64,000 bases of DNA, from contig JBMOLL010000067.1 of assembly GCA_049325415.1 (NCBI GenBank), positions 7,332 through 71,331 of the forward strand, written 5' to 3'. The notes beneath the pieces were generated by a model that was not told the DNA's origin, ran no database searches, and was given only the letters and a program-made list of their open reading frames with translations. Positions within the stretch are counted from its first letter, which is position 1; every line of letters starts with the position of its first letter. This document shows, one piece after another, positions 25,001-33,352 of the stretch. Made by a program: the position numbers and the translations under genes. Source of the stretch: JBMOLL01 sp049325415. GTDB lineage: Bacteria; Bacteroidota; Bacteroidia; Bacteroidales; GCA-2748055.

Positions 25001-26737
25001 GTCGATGCTGTCGTTCTTTGAAAAATAGGCCTTCCCTTCGATGGAACTCAGCAGGTCCTCATCAACCGAAGTAAAACTAAGCATCTCAACATAGTATTTC
25101 CGGGCCGGCAGCTTCAGGGTATACATTCCACCTGCGCCGGTGCTGACGGTGGTGCTGAAACAGGCTGGTTCACCTGGTGTGTAAAAACGCAGGGTAGCGT
25201 CCCCGATATATACTCCGCAACTGGCCGACACCTGGCCAGCCACCACGTAACGGGTAGTATCATCAAAGATAATCCCGTCAGTATTACCGCTCACATCAAG
25301 GGAGAGGCTGTCGGGACTGAAATAATGACCTTCCAGAACAGGCCGTATCGTGTATTTTCCCCCACTGGTCACTGTGAAATTAAATCGACCGTTTTCATCG
25401 GAATTCACCCCGCTGACACCTTTGCCGTTTAAAAGGAAGCCAACTTCGGGCATCGGACAGGAGCCCTGCAATACTGTCCCCGATAACAGAAAGGAGGATT
25501 CGTCTGTAAAATCAGTAGTTGCATTATGGCTTTCGATATTCAGGGTAACTTCCTTTTCAGTTGGATCGAAGGTACGGCCTTCAGCCACCGGCATGACCGT
25601 GAAAACAGCCTCTTCATAATAATAGATATCGGAAATGGTAAATGAACCGTTGACATCAGTGATGGCTGAGTACACGGTGGTAGTATCTGTCGGCAGGGCA
25701 GTTCCCTTTAAGCGGGCTACCACCTTAATGCCGGGTACGCCAACACCTCCCGGATTATTCACAGTCACTGGTGTATGCACGGTGCCGGAGATCTTACCGT
25801 TGGGTCTGACTTTTCCCTTCGCCGTGCCGGAAATCCCTGTCTGGGCATAGGGCTTGATCTTAAAGGTATAGGTGTAGAGATAGCCGGGGATCAGGGTAGA
25901 GGATACATCCTCGTATGAAGTGTAACTGTTATAGGGACTGTCGTAGATCAGGCTGTTCAGGGTGCCATCGGAGCGTTCGATAAGGTAACCGCTTGTATTG
26001 GACAGGTTACTGAAATTGGTCCAGGTCAGAACAACCTTGTTTTTCACATCGGAACTTGCTTTCAGGGCCGGATTAAAGGTAGATCCCTGATTCCCTGCCG
26101 GGGCATCCAGTTCCTTCCCGTTCACCAGGGCCCGTACGGTGTAGGTCCCCTTGCTGCCTGCTGCCAGGCCGGTGTGGGTGAAAGAAGTTGTTCCGGCAGG
26201 AACATTGGTGATCTTTGTACCCTCAAAATATATATTATAGCTCTGATTGTCGAAGGTAAATTCATTCAGGGTCCAGCTGAGGACTACTTTGTCGGAATAG
26301 GCACTATCGCTGGCCTGAACATTGGAAACGGGCTGGTAAGCAGGCAGATTATATGTGAAAACAGGAAATTCGGAATAATCACAGTTACAGGTTCCCCAGA
26401 ACCAGCCCATGTACCTGACCTGGAAAGAAATGGAAATGGAGGAAGAGGGCTGGATCATACTCAGCGATATTTCTGCAGTCATATCATTGACAGCGTTGTA
26501 CATCCAGTCTATCGTCCAGGAACTCTGGTAGTTGTTGATCTTGTAATATACAAACGTACTTGGATAGGTAACGCAGGCATTGGAGATACCGCCGAGCTTT
26601 AATTTCACCTTATTGGGCTGAGCCTCAACCAGGGTAAGTGTGGCAGCTGCACTTAGCTCCAGTGAGAACAGCAGACTTGTAAAAATAAACAGGAGACAAG
26701 CTCTCCTGCGAAGCATCTTTCCGGGAAACGTTTTCAT
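22040..26737 (-). CDS. Giant T9SS-secreted surface protein with Fn3, carboxypeptidase-regulatory-like and four InlB-type repeats
   Basis: 1565 residues from the internal ATG, which gives a clean signal peptide (basic MKTFPGKMLRRR, hydrophobic core, cleavage near SAA); the frame opens 10 codons earlier. Order of parts: Fn3-like domains (about 130-310); carboxypeptidase-regulatory/CarboxypepD_reg-like units (about 320-600); a unique middle rich in Ser/Thr/Val (about 700-1000); four tandem about-75-residue repeats with the pattern YTLTV..G.GtttP.aG.h...G..v.L.A.P..G..FdkW (about 1185-1480); and a T9SS type A sorting domain starting PNPTSGMLTVRSD and ending FRFTVLP. It is an adhesin-like or structural surface protein rather than an evident enzyme. 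The regulator gene upstream is on the same strand. Confidence 0.85.
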   Translation of the reverse strand: MKTFPGKMLRRRACLLFIFTSLLFSLELSAAATLTLVEAQPNKVKLKLGGISNACVTYPSTFVYYKINNYQSSWTIDWMYNAVNDMTAEISLSMIQPSSSISISFQVRYMGWFWGTCNCDYSEFPVFTYNLPAYQPVSNVQASDSAYSDKVVLSWTLNEFTFDNQSYNIYFEGTKITNVPAGTTSFTHTGLAAGSKGTYTVRALVNGKELDAPAGNQGSTFNPALKASSDVKNKVVLTWTNFSNLSNTSGYLIERSDGTLNSLIYDSPYNSYTSYEDVSSTLIPGYLYTYTFKIKPYAQTGISGTAKGKVRPNGKISGTVHTPVTVNNPGGVGVPGIKVVARLKGTALPTDTTTVYSAITDVNGSFTISDIYYYEEAVFTVMPVAEGRTFDPTEKEVTLNIESHNATTDFTDESSFLLSGTVLQGSCPMPEVGFLLNGKGVSGVNSDENGRFNFTVTSGGKYTIRPVLEGHYFSPDSLSLDVSGNTDGIIFDDTTRYVVAGQVSASCGVYIGDATLRFYTPGEPACFSTTVSTGAGGMYTLKLPARKYYVEMLSFTSVDEDLLSSIEGKAYFSKNDSIDLTVYDPEVFSHDTLTKDFVYRKAPTLLVAGLDRYMTCSDEIMPVIPQHGEYVVEFDPVESFNGSHCPAGDGRIIIMENISSSGTGFVTDTIDYMQGEAVTYTFTGGSPNIVAPYKKSFQAILYRDNQTDTVYTDALVVGNRARSQTFTTTTPQIPFQILHNPPGDCSYSYLEKNTSVATSFYASIQQEASVSSYLRAQMGQSLSVGVSVGIDVSVDVSTQFDVTGTFGAGVSGLTTDQLTFTTTTTDRFQTAGGGSITGSGGDLYVGGALNMLYAVSDVLQYDFDHCRAETSKTLVMEPKGLVTTFMYTENHVKEVIIPELESISAYYASKNVTDSAEYFSNQMDVWKQVVEQNRRNIEDATYVTNKTFSGGISYENSVESTTNNNFSIDLSLYIEAGVATDIGASVGGQGIYGGVAVNSRTTIGGGFGLEHTWTNTVGYVLSDDDIGDSYTVNILNDNVYGVPAFRLVAGRTSCPWDTATLHRDGVQLLANTNSQTVKETDPAVFVLQLSNTSESDETRTYDLVFDQVSNPDGAVITIGGSPVVGGIPYPYTIEAGKSVNVTVTVRKGPLVSVYNGLKFTLKSDCDDQLSDDVYLNAVFYKEYTLTLAVSGSGTTTPTAGAHTYPEGKSVILYASPSQGYVFDKWMVGATKYTSDAIMVSMSSDLTATAYFVPTAATQYTLTVTTHGNGSTTPPAGTHYINAYSRVSLTALPDMNNIFVKWLVDGREITVPDTSIEISGNTVIEAWFAPSHQVVVAVAEGEGTVYPAPGIHSVAENSVIHLYASPAKGFVFDHWDISSVIYTTPDVDLPVTADVTASAYFTATSATQYTVTIENGEGGETNPPAGEVYVVDGAELTLTAYPHTGKVFDHWEVDGTSQNTNPLLITVSGDMTVKALFADEPSGIGEELMPVISLFPNPTSGMLTVRSDRQIDRIIITDLSGRMLYNLQKLNTRECTLHLENLPAGVYILTAGTEKQLSQFRFTVLP

Positions 26738-26910
26738 GAGTTTGATTGTTGAGGTGCAAAACCTCAAAAGTCATCATTCTGCTGAAACCATCATAAAAAA
26801 GGGGCTTAGAAAAAACTTAACAAACAGTAAAGAGTCCATGAGAGAAAAAAGAAGGATTGTTTTCATAATCAGGAGACTGAATCCTGAACTTCATCGACGG
26901 CACATTTTTT

Positions 26911-27963
26911 TCATAAACGTCCGAAGAAAATTGTCATGTTTTCCCCCTTATCAAGCCCGATTTTCTTTCGCAGCCGCGAGCGGGCCACATGGACACTCTC
27001 TGCCGTGGTCTGCGTGATCTCAGCGATTTGCTTGGATGAAAGGTCAAGACGGATAAAAGCCGCCAGACGCCTTTCGGCAGGGGTCAGGTGAGGATAGCCT
27101 TCCTGAAGTTTCCTGTAGAACTCAAGATGTACTTCCTGGAAACAGGTTTCAAACTCTTTCCAGTAATTTTCCATGTGAATAATGCTGTACTCCTCCAAAA
27201 GACTGTTGAACTTCGCAATTCCGGCTGAATCCATATTTTTTTGCATGTCCCGAAGTTCTGAAATGAAGGCATTGTTTTTTTCAACCAGTTTAAGCTGGTA
27301 CATTGCCTTTGTGGTCAGTTCCCTTTGCTTTGAATCGAGCTGCAGATTGAGATAGTCGGCATGCTCCTTGATAAAGCGGGTCTCCTTTTCATGCAGTTCC
27401 TGCCGGATGCTGATCTCTGCGGCATGTACTTTTCCGAATACGTAAAGGAGTCCGGTAATTCCCCACGAAAACCCGAGTACGGGCACGATGATGATCACGG
27501 CATTCTTCATCAGGAAGGGATCACGGGAGAGGAATAACAGACCTGTGAAGGCCAGGATGAAATAAATCCCGGCGATGAAGGCATGTCTTCTGCCATTACA
27601 GAAACCAACCACCATAATATTGGCACAGAAAACCGGGATATACAATAACACATTTCCGGTGAATGAAACGGAATGAAAATAGAAATAATACAGGGAAAGG
27701 AAGAGGTCGGTAAAAGTAACGTACACCAGGACGCCGCTTCCGAGACGGAAAGATACGAGCCCTTTCCGGTATAGGAAAAAAGCTCCCCAGCTCAGCAGCA
27801 TGGAAAGCGTATCGATCAGGATAAGCGGATGGTACCCGTAAGAAACATAATCCAACTGGTTAAAAACAATGATGATGGAAAAAGCCGTAAGGGCAACATA
27901 ATAGGCGATCTTCCCGGTTTCTTCGAGCAGGATCCCCCCTTTGGTCTGTAGCGTACTATTCAA
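26911..27963 (-). CDS. Membrane-bound LuxR-type transcriptional regulator with coiled coil
   Basis: 350 residues. About six or seven hydrophobic segments fill residues 18-205, followed by a charged coiled coil (about 210-275). The C-terminal LuxR-type helix-turn-helix is LTPAERRLAAFIRLDLSSKQIAEITQTTAESVHVARSRLRKK (about 293-334). This 7TM-like sensor plus cytoplasmic HTH architecture is common in Bacteroidota, where the DNA-binding domain stays tethered to the membrane. It lies 173 bp upstream of the giant T9SS gene on the same strand, so regulation of that gene is a reasonable guess. Confidence 0.85.
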   Translation of the reverse strand: MNSTLQTKGGILLEETGKIAYYVALTAFSIIIVFNQLDYVSYGYHPLILIDTLSMLLSWGAFFLYRKGLVSFRLGSGVLVYVTFTDLFLSLYYFYFHSVSFTGNVLLYIPVFCANIMVVGFCNGRRHAFIAGIYFILAFTGLLFLSRDPFLMKNAVIIIVPVLGFSWGITGLLYVFGKVHAAEISIRQELHEKETRFIKEHADYLNLQLDSKQRELTTKAMYQLKLVEKNNAFISELRDMQKNMDSAGIAKFNSLLEEYSIIHMENYWKEFETCFQEVHLEFYRKLQEGYPHLTPAERRLAAFIRLDLSSKQIAEITQTTAESVHVARSRLRKKIGLDKGENMTIFFGRL

Positions 27964-28489
27964 GGTGGCGGTGATATTGAGAACTATTGTAAACTTATAA
28001 AAAATCCGGGAGTTTCAACGTGGAGATAAGGTATTCAGAAGGACTATCAGGTTATCGCCAGATCGGAGTAGCAGTAACTCTCATAAAGATGATCCGGATA
28101 TATTGGCCCGGGAATTGGGCTTTCGGAGTACGCCTGTAGAATGTTGTTCTTTGCGGCCGCAAAATCAGAAGACCACTAAGATTTCCTCAGGAAAACTCCT
28201 CTCAGGGGCAGGATAGCTCCTGCCCATAGCAATTTCCGATACACGGGGTGAGGACTGTCTTTATGATTTTTAAATCGCTGTTTTACCGGTCTAGTCACGC
28301 TACTTCCTCTCGTTCCACCCCTCGTTGCTCCGTGGCAAAGGTGGGCATCCAGTTTCTCCACCATTAGAAAAAAACCGTATCAGAAACTTTTAAGGTTTAC
28401 ATCGATCAGAGCCGGAAGGTCAGAAGACCGGATTTTTTTACAACAGATGATTTTTCCGGCCTTTTAATTCCTGTTTCGGGTTTATGGTG
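27964..28489. other. Long non-coding interval with a perfect hairpin
   Basis: About 525 bp between divergent genes. It contains a perfect 8-bp stem GGGCAGGA, TAGC, TCCTGCCC at 28206-28225 and GC-rich blocks around 28170-28370. A 62-codon minus-strand frame (28176-28364) overlaps the hairpin; its basic, low-complexity product matches nothing I know. I cannot name an RNA family. Confidence 0.45.
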
Positions 28490-28497
28490 TAACTTTA
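28490..28497 (+). promoter_or_regulatory. -7 box of the 28540 gene
   Basis: TAACTTTA inside a sequence similar to that before the 20516 lipoprotein (GTTTCGGG, then GTAACTTTAG). It lies 42 bp before the ATG. Confidence 0.45.
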
Positions 28498-28539
28498 GGG
28501 TGAAGGTCGTTTAAGGGAACATCTATTCGCCGTATTTTT

Positions 28540-29019
28540 ATGAGGAACCTTTTTTTCATTATCAGCCTGCTGATCCTTCTGGGTTCAGAATTATCCGGAC
28601 AAAATAATGATAATGAAAGCTTTTTCACCGGAACCTGGCACTCGACAAAAAAGCCTTTTCCCTATGGGGCCGACATTGAGATTTTACCGGACCACACCTT
28701 TCATTTCAGGGTTGGAGCCTGCACTTTTCGCTCCTTTTCTGAAGGATCATGGAAGATTATCGACAGCATACTGATCCTCGACAGCTATGCACTGGATTCC
28801 TGTATGCTTGCCAATTATTTCGGATTTGAATGTATCCCTGTCGACAGCTTTCCTGAACCGGTAAGCACCATCCCGGGTTGCATTCCGGAATACTCAGGGA
28901 TGGAATATACAATATTCGACGATGAGAAATTCTTTTTTAAAGACGATACCTTACGTCATATTATCCGGAAAAAGAATACCTGCCCTCATGTTAAGAATGA
29001 CTATATAAAAGTTGAATAA
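28540..29019 (+). CDS. Secreted protein of unknown function
   Basis: 159 residues with a signal peptide ending near ELSGQ (about residue 21). The mature part opens FFTGTWHSTKKPFPYGADIEILPDHTFHFRVG and later GSWKIIDSILIL. This W-x-strand pattern is typical of small lipocalin-like or META-type beta barrels that begin 'GTW'. Several cysteines could form disulfides. No catalytic motif. The repeat cluster lies downstream. Confidence 0.6.
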   Translation: MRNLFFIISLLILLGSELSGQNNDNESFFTGTWHSTKKPFPYGADIEILPDHTFHFRVGACTFRSFSEGSWKIIDSILILDSYALDSCMLANYFGFECIPVDSFPEPVSTIPGCIPEYSGMEYTIFDDEKFFFKDDTLRHIIRKKNTCPHVKNDYIKVE

Positions 29020-29062
29020 TATCAAGTTCATAGCTTAAAAAATCTCCTGGTGTTCCCGGTGA

Positions 29063-29263
29063 CTTTGTGTTCTCCGGCGGCCGAGGGCTTGCCGTAGGCG
29101 ATGCCTGGTGGAGAAAAAGGCGCAAAGGATTAAAGCGGAGCCACAAAGGCTCTAAGGTTCACAAAAAAGTCTTTGTGCTGTTTTGTGTCCTCGTGCCCTG
29201 GTGGCGAAAAAGGCGCAAAGCATTAACGCGGAGGCCCAAAGACGCAAAGACACAAAACATTGG
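29063..29263 (+). repeat. Dispersed AAGACGCAAAGACACAAA-type repeats, first block
   Basis: Two successive imperfect copies of the element also found at 10.4-10.7 kb. The second (29170-29263) matches 29401-29494 at 92 of 94 positions; the shared core reads CCCTGGTGGCGAAAAAGGCG followed by CAAAGCATTAACGCGGAGGC. Confidence 0.85.
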
Positions 29264-29291
29264 CTTAGGAGGTAGATTTTCATACTCGCGC

Positions 29292-29396
29292 CTCACATCT
29301 CGCATCTCACTTCAACATTCAGCATTCTTCATTCAGCATTTTGCATTCTGCATTTTGCATTCTGAATTCCACATTCTCTCTCCTCACTCTCACATT
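29292..29396 (+). repeat. Heptanucleotide array B: 15 heptads
   Basis: 105 bp in heptad phase: CTCACAT, CTCGCAT, CTCACTT, CAACATT, CAGCATT, CTTCATT, TTGCATT, CTGCATT and relatives. Same unit vocabulary as arrays A, D and E. It is bracketed by the two 94-bp direct repeats. Confidence 0.92.
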
Positions 29397-29400
29397 AAAA

Positions 29401-29494
29401 TCTTTGTGCTGCTTCGTGTCCTCGTGCCCTGGTGGCGAAAAAGGCGCAAAGCATTAACGCGGAGGCCCAAAGACGCAAAGACACAAAACATTGG
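29401..29494 (+). repeat. 94-bp direct repeat, second copy, flanking array B
   Basis: Differs from 29170-29263 at two positions. It begins 4 bp after array B and ends 30 bp before the stop codon of the T9SS DUF4832 gene. Confidence 0.93.
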
Positions 29495-29523
29495 TTTTGG
29501 TGGTGTGTGCTTTTACCCCTGTC

Positions 29524-32241
29524 TCACAATAGCACAATCTTCCTCACGACCTTCTGCCCGTTGCCGGAGACCTGCAGCAGGTACATCCCCCTCGGAAAGC
29601 CTTCTACATCAAGCTCCAGATTGCCGTACATCTTCCCGGTATATACAAGGTTACCCTCCGGGGTGTAAAGGGAGACTTCCAGCGGACGGGGGAACATTCG
29701 GCCATCGACATGCAGTACCGTGGTAGCAGGTACCGGCCAGACGCTGATCGTTTCACCGGCAGGACTGCCGGACATGCCGGTGCTGATGTTCTCCACCCGG
29801 GTCTCTTCCGAGAGTCCGGAGAAATTGTAGGAACAAACCGAGTAACTGTATAGGGAGTTGATATTCAATCCGTCATCAATAAGCTGAAAAAGGTTGGGCG
29901 GGAATTCAAAGACCGCATGGATCCCTGTTGGTACTTCAGTGCGGGTCAGTATGTATCCGTCGCTTCCGCTGCACGGGTCCCAGGTGGCAATCAGGCGGGT
30001 GGGAATGGAGACGGAATGCCGTACCGTAAGACCCGTCACCAGGGGCGAGGGCAGCACTCTTTCCAGAACCCAGGGATTGGATTCATTCGGCAGGACCACC
30101 TCTGTGTTTTTCAGTTTCATCAGGGCGGCAATCCGGAACCCGGTCTGCCCGCTTTCGATCTCCAGTTCAGTAAGCGGGATCTTGCACTCGTAAACGCCAT
30201 CGGCAGTGCGGAGGGAATCAATCCTGTACCGGAAGTGCCAGGCACCCGAGCCATAGGAACTGAGCGAATCGCCGCTGATCCGGTACTCAAAACCGGACGA
30301 TGACCAGTTCAAATTGTTTTCCCCGGTGGTGGCATCCAGGTCGCTGTTGAGGTAAATTTGAGGACTGCCGGCAGAATCGCCTTCCAGTAAGACACAGAGT
30401 TCCTCCCGGCTGAAATAGGCCCTGAGGAAATATTCGCCGTCGTCGCCGGCCACTGCTGCAGCCGGTACAATTGCGTTCCAGTCATCGGTATGGCCGTCGG
30501 CAAGAATCACAGGATACTTGTAACTTCCGGTCCCCGTGGTAACGGCCGCTACCGGTGACCACTCCGACACGCTGGCTCCGTCACTGAAATAAGCCCTGTA
30601 ATAATAGGTCTTTTCTGCTTCCAGCCCGTAATCAGAAAAATAATTCACCCCGGTTTTTCCGGGTACAACCGTAAGCGCCATGAAGCCGCCGGATGGTGCC
30701 GTACTTCTTTCGATATGAAGCCGGTAGCTCTCCTCCTCGCTGCTACGGGCATTACTTACGATCACGTTTCGCGCAAAGGAACTCAGATTGATACCCGGTG
30801 CAGAAGGGATGCCGGCCGTCCTGGTGCCGGCCGAAGCGAAAATGACCGGCCCGTTATAATCGGGGCCCGGTTCTGCCGGTACAATATGGAGGACATGCCC
30901 CAGGTCGTTCATTCCCAGTTCAGCGTTCCAGACCCCGTCGTTGGCCAGCCGGATGGCATATGCCGGGTTATTCTTCAGGGTGATCTCCGGGTCGGGCAGG
31001 GACAGGAAAAGGTCGTAATCGCCATTCTCCATTGTCGCCGGGATCCCGGCTTCTATAGCAAGTTCAATGGTGGTGTTCAGTTCATAGCGCCGCAGGTCGA
31101 CCGCCACCGGTGCTGAAAAAAGCTCTCCGGTCACCCTGTTTCGGAGCACCAGTTCCACGGCTCTGGGGTTTACCGGATTGGAGAAACCGGTATTGATAAG
31201 GCGGAGACTCAGGTTAAAAGAACCCTTCTGCCGGGCAGAGTCCCTGATCTCTGCACCGAGGAGGGAATAGCGGTAACCCAGTCTCTTTTCCATTTCCACG
31301 TAGCAGCCTTCCTCCTTCCAGTTTGAGAGGGTCGGACCGTAGTAATCCTCGTTGATGAAGGTCCAGTGGAAACGTTCCATCTCCGACACGCTGGTGTCGC
31401 AGTTCGACCGGCTCTGATACCATTTGCAGGTTTCTCCGCCCATGGCAGTAAATTTTGTATCCTGACCGAGATAGTTCTTCTCCTCCACAATATTGCTGTA
31501 ACTTCCCACATCGTTATAGGAAGAGACAAAGCAGTCGTTGTGATGAGCAACCCGGGACTTCGGTGTTCCGGAATATGACTCGGCTTCCGTTAAGGGGCTA
31601 TCCCCGAAAAAATCCATTTTATAGCCCACGTAACGAAGCTGGATCATCCGGTCGGCCGGAAGGGCATCGAGCAGGTTATAGAGAAGTTCCCTCCTGGCTT
31701 CCAGGTTCTCCGGGCTCACGATCCATGGTGACGAGGGATCCGCAAAATAGTCGGTATAGTACCATTCACCCCAGGCGCCGATAAAACCTGCCTGCAACAC
31801 CATAATCACATCGGCATTTGCCTGCAGCAAGGGCTTCAGTTGGGCAATATGCTGATTGATCCGGTCGGGCGAGGCATCCCCGTAGGGTGCTTCATCAGAG
31901 GACGTGTAGGCAAAGCGGATAACCCCCTTCAGACCTGCTTCCCTCATCCGGCTGAAATCCTCGGTGATCCGGTCGAGATAGGCCTGGGAGATCGGCTGAT
32001 CCACATAATCTCTCATGTAAAAAATCCGGTAAATCAGGGTAAAGCCCTGTTTACGGAAATTCTTAAGCTGCACCGGATCCATGGAAGAAGTGGCATCCCG
32101 ACGATCCGTATACCGGTAAAAACCCCTTTCGGGATTCACAAGGACCGAATCGCTGCCGGCATAGGTGTGGGTGCTGAAGGTCTGTGCAGGAAGAACATGG
32201 AGCAGCGCCAACAGGCAGGAAAAAATGAGTGCTTTCTTCAT
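29524..32241 (-). CDS. T9SS-secreted DUF4874/DUF4832 protein of the polysaccharide locus
   Basis: 905 residues. A signal peptide (cleavage near LPAQ) is followed by NPERGFYRYTDRRD and FTLIYRIFYMRDYVDQPIS, typical of DUF4874. A TIM-barrel-like run includes VIRFAYTSSDEA and VLQAGFIGAWGEWYYTDYF, then a DUF4832-like part to about residue 450. Fn3-like modules follow (about 470-570 and 760-830), with a carbohydrate-binding-like segment between. The C-terminal T9SS sorting domain starts PVPATTVLHVDG and ends VVRKIVLL. The fold and WGEW motif suggest a glycoside-hydrolase-like surface enzyme, but activity for these DUFs is not known to me. Last gene of the PUL run. Confidence 0.82.
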   Translation of the reverse strand: MKKALIFSCLLALLHVLPAQTFSTHTYAGSDSVLVNPERGFYRYTDRRDATSSMDPVQLKNFRKQGFTLIYRIFYMRDYVDQPISQAYLDRITEDFSRMREAGLKGVIRFAYTSSDEAPYGDASPDRINQHIAQLKPLLQANADVIMVLQAGFIGAWGEWYYTDYFADPSSPWIVSPENLEARRELLYNLLDALPADRMIQLRYVGYKMDFFGDSPLTEAESYSGTPKSRVAHHNDCFVSSYNDVGSYSNIVEEKNYLGQDTKFTAMGGETCKWYQSRSNCDTSVSEMERFHWTFINEDYYGPTLSNWKEEGCYVEMEKRLGYRYSLLGAEIRDSARQKGSFNLSLRLINTGFSNPVNPRAVELVLRNRVTGELFSAPVAVDLRRYELNTTIELAIEAGIPATMENGDYDLFLSLPDPEITLKNNPAYAIRLANDGVWNAELGMNDLGHVLHIVPAEPGPDYNGPVIFASAGTRTAGIPSAPGINLSSFARNVIVSNARSSEEESYRLHIERSTAPSGGFMALTVVPGKTGVNYFSDYGLEAEKTYYYRAYFSDGASVSEWSPVAAVTTGTGSYKYPVILADGHTDDWNAIVPAAAVAGDDGEYFLRAYFSREELCVLLEGDSAGSPQIYLNSDLDATTGENNLNWSSSGFEYRISGDSLSSYGSGAWHFRYRIDSLRTADGVYECKIPLTELEIESGQTGFRIAALMKLKNTEVVLPNESNPWVLERVLPSPLVTGLTVRHSVSIPTRLIATWDPCSGSDGYILTRTEVPTGIHAVFEFPPNLFQLIDDGLNINSLYSYSVCSYNFSGLSEETRVENISTGMSGSPAGETISVWPVPATTVLHVDGRMFPRPLEVSLYTPEGNLVYTGKMYGNLELDVEGFPRGMYLLQVSGNGQKVVRKIVLL

Positions 32242-32374
32242 TTCGCGGACAATTAAATGGGATAAAAGGGTGGGTCTTCAGGGTCAGAGTCGCTGCCTGA
32301 AAAAAGGTAATGAAGCAGGTTCCGGAGAACCCGCCTCATCACTCAGACAACTTTAACCCATATGAAAAATCTAC

Positions 32375-33265
32375 TCAATTGGCCATAGTATAGGCAGCAG
32401 GTACTGCCAGCGGATCAGCATAATTCTGCGGAAGTGTTCCCACATTGGTCCAGGTATTATCGCTGTTGGCGAAGGTGATCCTGATCGTACTTCCCAGATC
32501 GGGGAAGGAGAACATATCCTTCACCAGGGAGAACTCAATGGCTTTTCCACCGTCGACCGCAACATAACCCGAACTCTGGGCCATGGCATTAGCCGTCACA
32601 AAATCTTCCCAGGGCCAGTTAACATCGGCACCTGTTGCTGTTTTCACCACCGATCCCGGCTGAGTTCCATCGGGGAAGGCAACCACAACGGCTTCCATCA
32701 GGTACTCAACACCCGGGGCATCGTAATATCCCCAGTAATCCCAGCCGGTGGTCCCGTTATTATCCGCATCGATATACATTTGCAGAACTTCGCCGATAGC
32801 GGAGGTTCCCTTCACGAAAACATACAGGTAATCCTGGGAATCCACGATTTTGGCTTCGATAAGGGTACGGCCTTCACCATCGGGAAGATTATAGAGGGAG
32901 TTCACGGAGGCCCACTCACCGAAAGTTCCGTCGATGGTTACAGGCTCCAGGGCAAGGATCTCAACAGTCTGGGTGCTCTCGTCCGATCCGCCGTCGCCGG
33001 TGGCCGTGAGGGTCACATCGTAGCTACCGAAATCGGCATACACATGACTGGGTGCTTCAGCATCAGAGGTCTGTCCATCGCCAAAATCCCAGAGGTAGGT
33101 GGTGGCATCGGTCGACTGGTTGGTGAAGGTCACCGTAAGGGTGCTTTCATCGACCGAGTATTCAAAATCGGCAACCGGAGGAACCGGTTCTTTACAGCCT
33201 GCCAGAAAGAGCAGGGCCAGTCCATAAAAAATGGAAATCTGCGTAATTGTTCTTAGCTTGTTCAT
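32375..33265 (-). CDS. PKD-domain surface lipoprotein of the polysaccharide locus
   Basis: 296 residues. The lipobox LFLAGC gives an acylated C24. A PKD domain follows (about 30-105), with the signature YLWDFGDG and HVYADFGSYDVTLTATG. The rest (about 110-296) is a beta-rich module with an acidic DADNNGTTGWDYWGY stretch, like the CBM9/DOMON-like ligand-binding domains of SusE/F-position proteins. Its place directly after SusD fits a surface glycan-binding protein. 87 bp separate it from susD. Confidence 0.78.
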   Translation of the reverse strand: MNKLRTITQISIFYGLALLFLAGCKEPVPPVADFEYSVDESTLTVTFTNQSTDATTYLWDFGDGQTSDAEAPSHVYADFGSYDVTLTATGDGGSDESTQTVEILALEPVTIDGTFGEWASVNSLYNLPDGEGRTLIEAKIVDSQDYLYVFVKGTSAIGEVLQMYIDADNNGTTGWDYWGYYDAPGVEYLMEAVVVAFPDGTQPGSVVKTATGADVNWPWEDFVTANAMAQSSGYVAVDGGKAIEFSLVKDMFSFPDLGSTIRITFANSDNTWTNVGTLPQNYADPLAVPAAYTMAN

Positions 33266-33352
33266 AATACAAATAATTAAAGTTAGTGTTTAGAATTCAT
33301 TATAACTTTCTTATAAAGAGCTTATTGCACATACTGTACCACCCGGTCAGAC

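Noticed and set aside
28176..28364. 62-codon minus-strand frame
   Set aside because: Low-complexity basic product, overlapping a perfect hairpin, no start signal; not supported as a gene.
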